NCBI GenBank assembly: GCA_947561715.1
Contig: OX387203.1
Span: 16,368,001-16,432,000, forward strand
DNA: 64,000 nucleotides
Origin: Ascidia mentula
Lineage: Eukaryota; Chordata; Ascidiacea; Phlebobranchia; Ascidiidae
Direction of reading: 5' to 3'
In this document: one piece after another, positions 50,701-62,800 of the stretch
Numbering within the stretch: position 1 is the first letter of the stretch
How the letters are laid out: each line of letters begins with the position of its first letter
Translations under genes and position numbers: made by a program
The notes under the pieces: model-generated
Told to the model about the DNA's origin: nothing
What the model saw: the letters and a program-made list of their open reading frames with translations, nothing else
Databases searched by the model: none

Positions 50701-53700
50701 ATCTAGGCCCAACCCACATTAGAGTATTTAATGCTTCCACGCTACACCATAACTGAAATCTAGGCCCAACCCACATTAGAGTATTTAATGCTTCCACGCT
50801 ACACCATAACTGAAATCTAGGCCCAACCCACATTAGAGTATTTAATGCTTCCACGCTACACCATAACTGAAATCTAGGCCCAACCCACATTAGAGTATTT
50901 AATGCTTCCACGCTACACCATAACTGAAATCTAGGCCCAACCCACATTAGAGTATTTAATGCTTCCACGCTACACCATAACTGAAATCTAGGCCCAAACC
51001 ACATTACAGTATTTAATGCTTCCACGCTACACCATAACTGAAATCTAGGCCCAACCCACATTACAGTATTTAATGCTTCCATCCTACACCATAACTGAAA
51101 TCTAGGCCCAACCCACATTAGAGTATTTAATGCTTCCACGCTACACCATAACTGAAATCTAGGCCCAACCCACATTACAGTATTTAATGCTTCCACGCTA
51201 CACCATAACTGAAATCTAGGCCCAACCCACATTACAGTATTTAATGCTTCCAGGCTACACCATAACTGAAATCTAGGCCCAAACCACATTACAGTATTTA
51301 ATGCTTCCACGCTACACCATAACTGAAATCTAGGCCCAACCCACATTACAGTATTTAATGCTTCCACGCTACACCCTAACTGAAATCTGGGCCCAACCCA
51401 CATTAGAGTATTTAATGCTTCCACGCTACACCATAACTGAAATCTAGGCCCAAACCACATTACAGTATTTAATGCTTCCATCCTACACCATAACTGAAAT
51501 CTAGGCCCAACCCACATTAGAGTATTTAATGCTTCCACGCTACACCATAACTGAAATCTAGGCCCAACCCACATTACAGTATTTAATGCTTCCACGCTAC
51601 ACCATAACTGAAATCTAGGCCCAAACCACATTACAGTATTTAATGCTTCCACGCTACACCATAACTGAAATCTAGGCCCAACCCACATTACAGTATTTAA
51701 TGCTTCCACGCTACACCCTAACTGAAATCTGGGCCCAACCCACATTAGAGTATTTAATGCTTCCACGCTACACCATAACTGAAATCTAGGCCCAAACCAC
51801 ATTACAGTATTTAATGCTTCCACGCTACACCATAACTGAAATCTAGGCCCAACCCACATTACAGTATTTAATGCTTCCACGCTACACCATAACTGAAATC
51901 TAGGCCCAACCCACATTACAGTATTTAATGCTTCCACGCTACACCATAACTGAAATCTAGGCCCAACCCACATTACAGTATTTAATGCTTCCACGCTACA
52001 CCATAACTGAAATCTAGGCCCAACCCACATTACAGTATTTAATGCTTCCACGCTACACCATAACTGAAATCTAGGCCCAACCCACATTACAGTATTTAAT
52101 GCTTCCACGCTACACCATAACTGAAATCTAGGCCCAACCCACATTACAGTATTTAATGCTTCCACGCTACACCATAACTGAAATCTAGGCCCAACCCACA
52201 TTAGAGTATTTAATGCTTCCACGCTACACCATAACTGAAATCTGGGCCCAACCCACATTAGAGTATTTAATGCTTCCACGCTACACCATAACTGAAATCT
52301 AGGCCCAACCCACATTACAGTATTTAATGCTTCCAGGCTACACCATAACTGAAATCTAGGCCCAACCCACATTAGAGTATTTAATGCTTCCACGCTACAC
52401 CCTAACTGAAATCTAGGCCCAACCCACATTACAGTATTTAATGCTTCCACGCTACACCATAACTGAAATCTAGGCCCAACCCACATTAGAGTATTTAATG
52501 CTTCCACGCTACACCATAACTGAAATCTAGGCCCAACCCACATTACAGTATTTAATGCTTCCACGCTACACCATAACTGAAATCTAGGCCCAAACCACAT
52601 TACAGTATTTAATGCTTCCACGCTACACCATAACTGAAATCTAGGCCCAACCCACATTACAGTATTTAATGCTTCCACGCTACACCCTAACTGAAATCTG
52701 GGCCCAACCCACATTAGAGTATTTAATGCTTCCATGCTACACCATAACTGAAATCTAGGCCCAAACCACATTACAGTATTTAATGCTTCCACGCTACACC
52801 ATAACTGAAATCTAGGCCCAACCCACATTACAGTATTTAATGCTTCCAGGCTACACCATAACTGAAATCTAGGCCCAACCCACATTAGAGTATTTAATGC
52901 TTCCAGACTACATCATAACTGAAATCTAGGCCCAACCCACATTAGAGTATTTAATGCTTCCACGCTACACCATAACTGAAATCTAGGCCCAACCCACATT
53001 ACAGTATTTAATGCTTCCACGCTACACCATAACTGAAATCTAGGCCCAACCCACATTACAGTATTTAATGCTTCCACGCTACACCATAACTGAAATCTAC
53101 GCCCAAACCACATTAGAGTATTTAATGCTTCCACGCTACACCATAACTGAAATCTAGGCCCAAACCACATTAGAGTATTTAATGCTTCCACGCTACACCC
53201 TAACTGAAATCTGGGCCCAACCCACATTACAGTATTTAATGCTTCCAGGCTACACCATAACTGAAATCAAGGCCCAACCCACATTACAGTATTTAATGCT
53301 TCCACGCTACACCATAACTGAAATCTAGGCCCAACCCACATTAGAGTATTTAATGCTTCCACGCTACACCCTAACTGAAATCTGGGCCCAACCCACATTA
53401 GAGTATTTAATGCTTCCACGCTACACCATAACTGAAATCTAGGCCCAACCCACATTACAGTATTTAATGCTTCCAGGCTACACCATAACTGAAATCTAGG
53501 CCCAACCCACATTAGAGTATTTAATGCTTCCACGCTACACCCTAACTGAAATCTAGGCCCAACCCACATTACAGTATTTAATGCTTCCACGCTACACCAT
53601 AACTGAAATCTAGGCCCAACCCACATTAGAGTATTTAATGCTTCCACGCTACACCCTAACTGAAATCTGGGCCCAACCCACATTAGAGTATTTAATGCTT

Positions 53701-56700
53701 CCACGCTACACCCTAACTGAAATCTGGGCCCAACCCACATTAGAGTATTTAATGCTTCCACGCTACACCATAACTGAAATCTAGGCCCAACCCACATTAC
53801 AGTATTTAATGCTTCCACGCTACACCATAACTGAAATCTAGGCCCAAACCACATTACAGTATTTAATGCTTCCACGCTACACCATAACTGAAATCTAGGC
53901 CCAACCCACATTACAGTATTTAATGCTTCCACGCTACACCCTAACTGAAATCTGGGCCCAACCCACATTAGAGTATTTAATGCTTCCACGCTACACCATA
54001 ACTGAAATCTAGGCCCAAACCACATTACAGTATTTAATGCTTCCATCCTACACCATAAATGAAATCTAGGCCCAACCCACATTACAGTATTTAATGCTTC
54101 CACGCTACACCATAACTGAAATCTAGGCCCAACCCACATTAGAGTATTTAATGCTTCCACGCTACACCATAACTGAAATCTAGGCCCAACCCACATTAGA
54201 GTATTTAATGCTTCCACGCTACACCATAACTGAAATCTAGGCCCAACCCACATTAGAGTATTTAATGCTTCCACGCTACACCATAACTGAAATCTAGGCC
54301 CAACCCACATTACAGTATTTAATGCTTCCACGCTACACCATAACTGAAATCTAGGCCCAACCCACATTACAGTATTTAATGCTTCCAGGCTACACCATAA
54401 CTGAAATCTAGGCCCAAACCACATTACAGTATTTAATGCTTCCACGCTACACCATAACTGAAATCTAGGCCCAACCCACATTACAGTATTTAATGCTTCC
54501 ACGCTACACCCTAACTGAAATCTGGGCCCAACCCACATTAGAGTATTTAATGCTTCCACGCTACACCATAACTGAAATCTAGGCCCAAACCACATTACAG
54601 TATTTAATGCTTCCATCCTACACCATAACTGAAATCTAGGCCCAACCCACATTAGAGTATTTAATGCTTCCACGCTACACCATAACTGAAATCTAGGCCC
54701 AACCCACATTACAGTATTTAATGCTTCCACGCTACACCATAACTGAAATCTAGGCCCAAACCACATTACAGTATTTAATGCTTCCACGCTACACCATAAC
54801 TGAAATCTAGGCCCAACCCACATTACAGTATTTAATGCTTCCACGCTACACCCTAACTGAAATCTGGGCCCAACCCACATTAGAGTATTTAATGCTTCCA
54901 CGCTACACCATAACTGAAATCTAGGCCCAAACCACATTACAGTATTTAATGCTTCCACGCTACACCATAACTGAAATCTAGGCCCAACCCACATTACAGT
55001 ATTTAATGCTTCCACGCTACACCATAACTGAAATCTAGGCCCAACCCACATTACAGTATTTAATGCTTCCACGCTACACCATAACTGAAATCTAGGCCCA
55101 ACCCACATTACAGTATTTAATGCTTCCACGCTACACCATAACTGAAATCTAGGCCCAACCCACATTACAGTATTTAATGCTTCCACGCTACACCATAACT
55201 GAAATCTAGGCCCAACCCACATTACAGTATTTAATGCTTCCACGCTACACCATAACTGAAATCTAGGCCCAACCCACATTAGAGTATTTAATGCTTCCAC
55301 GCTACACCATAACTGAAATCTGGGCCCAACCCACATTAGAGTATTTAATGCTTCCACGCTACACCATAACTGAAATCTAGGCCCAACCCACATTACAGTA
55401 TTTAATGCTTCCAGGCTACACCATAACTGAAATCTAGGCCCAACCCACATTAGAGTATTTAATGCTTCCACGCTACACCCTAACTGAAATCTAGGCCCAA
55501 CCCACATTACAGTATTTAATGCTTCCACGCTACACCATAACTGAAATCTAGGCCCAACCCACATTAGAGTATTTAATGCTTCCACGCTACACCCTAACTG
55601 AAATCTGGGCCCAACCCACATTAGAGTATTTAAAGCTTCCACGCTACACCCTAACTGAAATCTGGGCCCAACCCACATTAGAGTATTTAATGCTTCCACG
55701 CTACACCATAACTGAAATCTAGGCCCAACCCACATTACAGTATTTAATGCTTCCACGCTACACCATAACTGAAATCTAGGCCCAAACCACATTACAGTAT
55801 TTAATGCTTCCACGCTACACCATAACTGAAATCTAGGCCCAACCCACATTACAGTATTTAATGCTTCCACGCTACACCCTAACTGAAATCTGGGCCCAAC
55901 CCACATTAGAGTATTTAATGCTTCCACGCTACACCATAACTGAAATCTAGGCCCAAACCACATTACAGTATTTAATGCTTCCATCCTACACCATAAATGA
56001 AATCTAGGCCCAACCCACATTACAGTATTTAATGCTTCCACGCTACACCATAACTGAAATCTAGGCCCAACCCACATTAGAGTATTTAATGCTTCCACGC
56101 TACACCATAACTGAAATCTAGGCCCAACCCACATTAGAGTATTTAATGCTTCCACGCTACACCATAACTGAAATCTAGGCCCAACCCACATTAGAGTATT
56201 TAATGCTTCCACGCTACACCATAACTGAAATCTAGGCCCAACCCACATTACAGTATTTAATGCTTCCACGCTACACCATAACTGAAATCTAGGCCCAAAC
56301 CACATTACAGTATTTAATGCTTCCACGCTACACCATAACTGAAATCTAGGCCCAACCCACATTACAGTATTTAATGCTTCCATCCTACACCATAACTGAA
56401 ATCTAGGCCCAACCCACATTAGAGTATTTAATGCTTCCACGCTACACCATAACTGAAATCTAGGCCCAACCCACATTACAGTATTTAATGCTTCCACGCT
56501 ACACCATAACTGAAATCTAGGCCCAACCCACATTACAGTATTTAATGCTTCCAGGCTACACCATAACTGAAATCTAGGCCCAAACCACATTACAGTATTT
56601 AATGCTTCCACGCTACACCATAACTGAAATCTAGGCCCAACCCACATTACAGTATTTAATGCTTCCACGCTACACCCTAACTGAAATCTGGGCCCAACCC

Positions 56701-58359
56701 ACATTAGAGTATTTAATGCTTCCACGCTACACCATAACTGAAATCTAGGCCCAAACCACATTACAGTATTTAATGCTTCCATCCTACACCATAACTGAAA
56801 TCTAGGCCCAACCCACATTAGAGTATTTAATGCTTCCACGCTACACCATAACTGAAATCTAGGCCCAACCCACATTACAGTATTTAATGCTTCCACGCTA
56901 CACCATAACAGAAATCTAGGCCCAAACCACATTACAGTATTTAATGCTTCCACGCTACACCATAACTGAAATCTAGGCCCAACCCACATTACAGTATTTA
57001 ATGCTTCCACGCTACACCCTAACTGAAATCTGGGCCCAACCCACATTAGAGTATTTAATGCTTCCACGCTACACCCTAACTGAAATCTGGGCCCAACCCA
57101 CATTAGAGTATTTAATGCTTCCACGCTACACCATAACTGAAATCTAGGCCCAAACCACATTACAGTATTTAATGCTTCCACGCTACACCATAACTGAAAT
57201 CTAGGCCCAACCCACATTACAGTATTTAATGCTTCCACGCTACACCATAACTGAAATCTAGGCCCAACCCACATTACAGTATTTAATGCTTCCACGCTAC
57301 ACCATAACTGAAATCTAGGCCCAACCCACATTACAGTATTTAATGCTTCCACGCTACACCATAACTGAAATCTAGGCCCAACCCACATTAGAGTATTTAA
57401 TGCTTCCACGCTACACCATAACTGAAATCTAGGCCCAACCCACATTACAGTATTTAATGCTTCCACGCTACACCATAACTGAAATCTAGGCCCAAACCAC
57501 ATTACAGTATTTAATGCTTCCACGCTACACCATAACTGAAATCTAGGCCCAACCCACATTACAGTATTTAATGCTTCCACGCTACACCATAACTGAAATC
57601 TAGGCCCAACCCACATTACAGTATTTAATGCTTCCACGCTACACCATAACTGAAATCTAGGCCCAACCCACATTAGAGTATTTAATGCTTCCACGCTACA
57701 CCATAACTGAAATCTAGGCCCAACCCACATTACAGTATTTAATGCTTCCACGCTACACCATAACTGAAATCTAGGCCCAAACCACATTACAGTATTTAAT
57801 GCTTCCACGCTACACCATAACTGAAATCTAGGCCCAACCCACATTACAGTATTTAATGCTTCCACGCTACACCATAACTGAAATCTAGGCCCAACCCACA
57901 TTACAGTATTTAATGCTTCCACGCTACACCATAACTGAAATCTAGGCCCAACCCACATTACAGTATTTAATGCTTCCACGCTACACCATAACTGAAATCT
58001 AGGCCCAACCCACATTACAGTATTTAATGCTTCCACGCTACACCATAACTGAAATCTAGGCCCAACCCACATTACAGTATTTAATGCTTCCACGCTACAC
58101 CATAACTGAAATCTAGGCCCAACCCACATTAGAGTATTTAATGCTTCCACGCTACACCATAACTGAAATCTAGGCCCAACCCACATTAGAGTATTTAATG
58201 CTTCCACGCTACACCATAACTGAAATCTAGGCCCAACCCACATTAGAGTATTTAATGCTTCCACGCTACACCATAACTGAAATCTAGGCCCAACCCACAT
58301 TAGAGTATTTAATGCTTCCACGCTACACCATAACTGAAATCTAGGCCCAACCCACATTA
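44718..58359 (-). repeat. Outer right-arm higher-order repeats (47- and 59-unit spacing)
   Basis: A marker block carrying the 56-bp-type junction CTTCCAGACTACATCATAACTG occurs at 46872, 49550 and 52913. The spacings are 2678 bp (47 units less one base) and 3363 bp (59 x 57). The 3363-bp spacing also relates 49904 to 53267. This indicates successive unequal exchanges of different lengths. Confidence 0.8.
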
Positions 58360-58378
58360 TATTCTTCAAAACATTCAC
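53267..58378 (-). other. 1703-codon open frame starting in the right TIR
   Basis: It begins MNVLKNIMWVGPRFQLWC within the TIR and runs inward through about 90 units without a stop. It ends where a unit with ATCAAGG in place of ATCTAGG changes the minus-strand frame (CCTTGAT). The left TIR has the same start (MNVLKN at 23631), but that frame breaks after about 60 codons at a 56-bp unit. Further frames of 993 (49904-52885), 708 (44718-46844) and 509 codons lie inward. No signal peptide or known domain is visible. The repeat is rich in Trp, Leu and Cys, which is unusual for a real structural repeat. Probably not a gene. Confidence 0.3.
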
Positions 58379-58518
58379 GGTTCAGTTGACGCGTTTCAGA
58401 CTACAGCGCACTTCACGCACATTTGACGCACGCACAACCTTGTCCATTGTTAAAAGCGATTGTGACGTCATAATCTGGTTTGCGTCGATGCCCCCGTTAT
58501 TTGGTCAATGTATCTACC
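58360..58518 (-). repeat. Right terminal inverted repeat, 159 bp
   Basis: Reverse complement of 23491-23649 with four mismatches. It ends TCAATGTATCTACC and includes TGACGTCA at 58463. Confidence 0.95.
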
Positions 58519-58527
58519 CAAAACATG
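58519..58527. repeat. Right target-site duplication CAAAACATG
   Basis: Same 9 bases as 23482-23490. Confidence 0.9.
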
Positions 58528-59820
58528 TGGGCTTAAGACAGACCTGTAACGCCGTTTTCTACAGTATATGGCGCTATTTTACTCCAGTAAATACGTTACC
58601 GGTCTGCTGTTAGCCGAAAGAAAAAGCAATCAGTTTGTTTAGTTGCGTTACGCATGATCAACCACAATTCTTTTCTCAACTCGTGCCGTATTTTCAGCAT
58701 GCCTTTTTCATCACACACACACCCAGCTATACATTGTGGTGTTAAACTTCAGTGTTGATTTTAATCACAAACAGCAGTTCAATCAAAAAGTTGCTTTTTC
58801 AGCGTTTCGTTTACTAAATGTTTTATTGGTTCTGGTCAAGAGGTGACTGGAAATATTGTCAAAAAGTTGTTGGCAAAAACGCCAACATGTTGCAACAGTG
58901 CCAGCGGTGGGATTATTTTTTTTTAACATCCGCAAGGACCCTGGACCGATACATCAGGATTCATTATATACGTGGTTATTTGGGAGTTCTACTGAAAGAA
59001 GTGATACACAGCCCTATACATACGCTTGCTAACAACCGGTTCGCGGAGGTCATTAAAACCACTACTGAACAGCCAGCGCCCAGAACATAAGCGTGTTGCC
59101 AGGTGCTGCAAACATTATCAAAATTCACGCTCGACTAAAACGTAAAAACTGCCTCAGTAGGCGTGCTTATGACGAAGTTCCTTTGACCGCTTTGTTAACC
59201 AATCTACCAAGAACCTGTAGAAAAAAACAGCTTTATAACCGGAGATGAAAAGATTTGTGGATATAGCCAATATTTATTGTGTGGATTTGTCAGGCCCCAC
59301 GAAAGAAAGTGTGTAATAATTGCGGTGAGCCAGGGGCCATTACCACTCTAGAAGACCCATGATAAAAATATGTGGGAATGAACTCCATTGTTTCCCTTCA
59401 AACTCAAGAATTGCGACCTGTAATTTCATGTCATCTCCAAAAAAAGGTTCTCGCCACGACATTAGGACCCGGGAATCAAAAAATGTCAGCGAGGAATATT
59501 TTTAACGGCCTTAGAAGCCTTTTCACATTTGAGGATTATGAATATTCTTGAACGTAGTTGCGCATACTTGCCTACGGTTAGGTGTGTTTGGTTCAATATA
59601 TTTATTGTTGGTTAAGACTCAGAGGTAAATTACGATATTGTCGAAAAGTTCATTGGTTTGAACACCGACCTTTTACAATAGCCGTTACCCTCATTTGAAC
59701 ATGAACTAAAAGAATCAAACCTTACCTTGTAGCAAGACAACATTTGGTAATGTTGTTTTATTCTTCGTATATCTGCATAAATATTACTTGCTTTTGAAGG
59801 TGTTTTGCTTAATTCATACA
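58528..59820. other. Intergenic, no recognisable gene
   Basis: Short ORFs only (a 90-codon plus frame at 58818 without domain signal). It presumably contains the promoter or 5' exons of the gene that follows, which I cannot delimit. Confidence 0.5.
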
Positions 59821-62800
59821 ATGGGACAAACCAACGAAAGTTGCAGCATGTCGAAGTATAGTTTTGACAAAGGTGGTGTAATAGCCGAAAACGATGGCGT
59901 ACAAGTCCGCATGTAAGTTGCAAATGTTGCTTAAAAAATTGTCGGATATATTTATCATCAGTATTTAATACTACACGGAAAAATAGAGTAATATGATGCA
60001 AAATTTAAATGTATCGCTTATATTTACAGGATAGATTTTCGTAAAATTTTTGATTGTTTCAGATGTCGGAGAAAAGAAGATAATCACATTTTTGCTGCAA
60101 AATTTGTCGGCCCGGGATATTACGGAGAGTGGGAAAATGAAAGGGAGATTCTTGACAAAATCGACTGCGAAAATGTGACCAGATTTTTACGATTACTTTC
60201 AGGTGCATTTAGAAACTTATTTTTACTGAGAAAAAATCAGTGAATGTCAGTGTATTTTTGTTGTTAGGGAAATGAATACAATTACTCCTTTCTGGATCTC
60301 TGCAGCGGATATGCTTCTGAAGTACTTTTGTATACCGTTAATTTGTGTATTGTATATTAAGCATCACTTTAACAGCTTTACCTTATATTGTTTATCCTTG
60401 TGCAACTTTGATGATCCAAAATAACATAAACATGTTACAATACGTCATTAACAACGTTTAATTTGGCCACCGCAGTGGTGAAGGAAATACCAATATAAAA
60501 AAATAAACAAAAATTCTAAAATCAGTTAATAGAAAGTAGCATACGAGCGTTCGTTTGTGGTAACTATATTAAAATTGTCGACTTAAAGTGACTTTTACTT
60601 GTAGTGTTTTTCCAATACAGTGGGGTTGGACACTAAAATTTGCCACGAACAAATACAGTGGATCCTCTAAATTGAAAAATATTAGTGCTTGTGTCTTTTT
60701 GTTGGTAGGAAAAACAATTCAGCTGCTTTATTATGGAACTCTGCAGCGGAGATGTTTCTCAAGTATTTCTACATATCGTTAATTACTGTATTGCATATTA
60801 AGCTGTAGTCGTTTTTATTTTTTCATGAAAACTTTGACAGAAATTATAATTTTGCTGCTGTTTTCATGGTTTTTATGTCTTTTCAGTGGGTTGCCAACAT
60901 GAAGGGTGATTCTAGTGATCCAATTGATCCCGAAACGGGAATGAATTTAAAGATAAGTTTCTTGGAATATTTTGATATTGGACCACTCGATGTATTGCGT
61001 CAGTCCATTACTGGTTTAAAGTATTTACATGAAACTGGCATAGGTTTGTACACAGTCGGCCACGCAGACGATTTCTCAGCTCATTTGCTTGTTTTATGTT
61101 CAGTTCACGGCGAAATTAAACCTGAAAATTTTCTTATCAAGAAAAAAAACGATGGAAAAGTTGTCGTAAAAGTAACTGACTTTGGTTTCAGTAGACGGGA
61201 TTCCAGATTGATGGTAAGTAGAACATATTTTGCATGAACACGTAAGCAGGATCACGTTGTTTTTCAGATAAGGAGCCACGATATATTTTCTCTCGGTGAA
61301 TACATTTACTACGTTCTTACTATTGGAGGATCCATGTTTCAAAGGGAAACAAAACAACTAATCAATTTTCAAAGCAGAAAAGCGCCAGAATTCCATGGTT
61401 TGGAACACTCTGCATTGCTGACAATGGAACAAAAAGTAACTACCCGTGACCTGCTGAAAAGAATGGTTGCCGATGAACCTACATGTCGACCAAACATTCA
61501 TACAGTGGAATTTCATCCAACATTTTGGGAAGACAAACGAAAAGTTGAATTTTTTGAGGTCAGTTCTGTCTTTGTATGAATTCGTTTAAAAAATTTGATT
61601 TTAAATATGCATTGGAAAATACATTGGGCGACTGTAGTTACATATAGTAGAAAGTTTAGACGGCTACATATAACATGATACAAAAAAGCGCACATTACAA
61701 TTTGGATAAAAACAAGTTATTTTATCATGATAATGATCACAAATCATCATAAATTTCAAGACAAATTAACAAGTGAAAAGGAAACCGGAAAAACCGGACA
61801 GGTTACCGCTGATGTAAAGCTAATTTTCTTGAGGAAAATCACGCCTTGTCGTGAAAGGTGGTGGCGAAAGGTGATGCGCTACATCGCACGTGGCCACTCG
61901 GTTGTTCAATGTGTGTTGCGAAAGGGAGCGTTTAGTTTAGGCATAGAGTTCCTTGGTGAACTTCAATCCTTTTCACATAAGTAGTTTACGTGGCAACCGA
62001 TAGAGTATAGAATTCTTTTGGTTTAAGGCGGTTGCAACGTACCACTAAACAAGTCATACTCTTTTCATTAATTATGCCCGGTCCTGGAACGAGGCAGGGA
62101 ACGTTAACTTCTGAATTCCTTTCCACATGAGCAGTTTACGTGGCAACCGATAGAGTATAGAATAGAATGTCCCACCCTGGTCTTTACGGTGGACCGAGAC
62201 AGGCAAATCGTGCACTTGTCAAGCGACATAGCAGTAGACTAGAGTGACCGACTGCAACGCAGGCAGTAAAGAGAAGAGGAAACAATTTACGCTGTCACAT
62301 GAACTAGCATTTAACCGTTCATATGGGAAATAGGATTTACTTTATAATTTAGCTTGGTAATTATAAGATGGTTGCAGTTGCTTAACCCAATGGTTTTTAA
62401 CAGAGGATTTGTGTAGTGTTGTCAAAAGGTCCGCAACAACCTCTAAATACTTACGCCATATGGTTGATAAACCCATATTTTGGAAATGATTGCTCATTTC
62501 ATAATATGCCCGAAAACATGCAAAGTTACAGAAGCAAGTTGCAGCCTTGATTTATCGCAAACAAAAGCGCATCGTGACGTAAAAATTATACTTAAATTTC
62601 AGCACGAGCAAAATAAAAAAAAAACGCATAGGGTTCGCGACCACTCTGACGTCATCAAAAGGGGATCTGAAGAATGAGAACTACTGGCTAAACCCATGTG
62701 TTTTTGTTTCTGGCAGGACATAATACGTGTTTTGGAAATTGACGACTACATTGACAGAGAAAAGTTCAACATGTTCAATGAAGCTTATTTGTCTGATTCA

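Larger units (their letters stand above)
37399..58359 (-). repeat. Right arm: 57-bp satellite, about 368 units
   Basis: The same unit as the left arm, reverse complemented (TTAGAGTATTTAATGCTTCC, then ACGCTACACCATAACTGAAA, then TCTAGGCCCAACCCACA). Nearly every unit is exactly 57 bp. The inner end, read on the minus strand, leaves the repeat at GATTTCAGTTATGGTGT before TTAGATCC. Unit variants differ by zone: the inner 7.3 kb mixes types such as CAGACTACATCAT and ATCCAGG, while the outer 13.7 kb is more homogeneous (GCGTGG type). Confidence 0.97.
23491..58518 (+). mobile_element. Giant Mutator-like (MULE) DNA transposon, 35,028 bp
   Basis: The element starts GGTAGATACATTGACC and ends with its complement. 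The terminal inverted repeats are 159 bp with 4 mismatches, flanked by a perfect 9-bp target duplication. Order: left TIR; about 10.2 kb of 57-bp repeats; about 3.6 kb core with a decayed MULE transposase followed by SWIM, Ulp1-like and PHD modules; about 21.0 kb of the same 57-bp repeats in reverse orientation; right TIR. The coding core and the TSD length both point independently to the Mutator/MULE superfamily. Long terminal arms made of tandem repeats recall Foldback and Galileo elements, which belong to other lineages. The duplication shows that everything between was inserted as one unit, though the arrays could have grown afterwards. The orientation given follows the transposase. Confidence 0.92.

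Noticed and set aside
23640..58370. A CRISPR-like array
   Set aside because: The whole 57-bp unit repeats with no unique spacers. It is a satellite in a eukaryotic transposon.
23491..58518. Classification as a Foldback, Galileo or Polinton element
   Set aside because: The 9-bp TSD and the MULE transposase remnants indicate Mutator. No polymerase B, integrase or P-type transposase is present.
58818..59090. 90-codon plus-strand ORF after the transposon
   Set aside because: No domain and no convincing splice sites, with composition typical of non-coding sequence.
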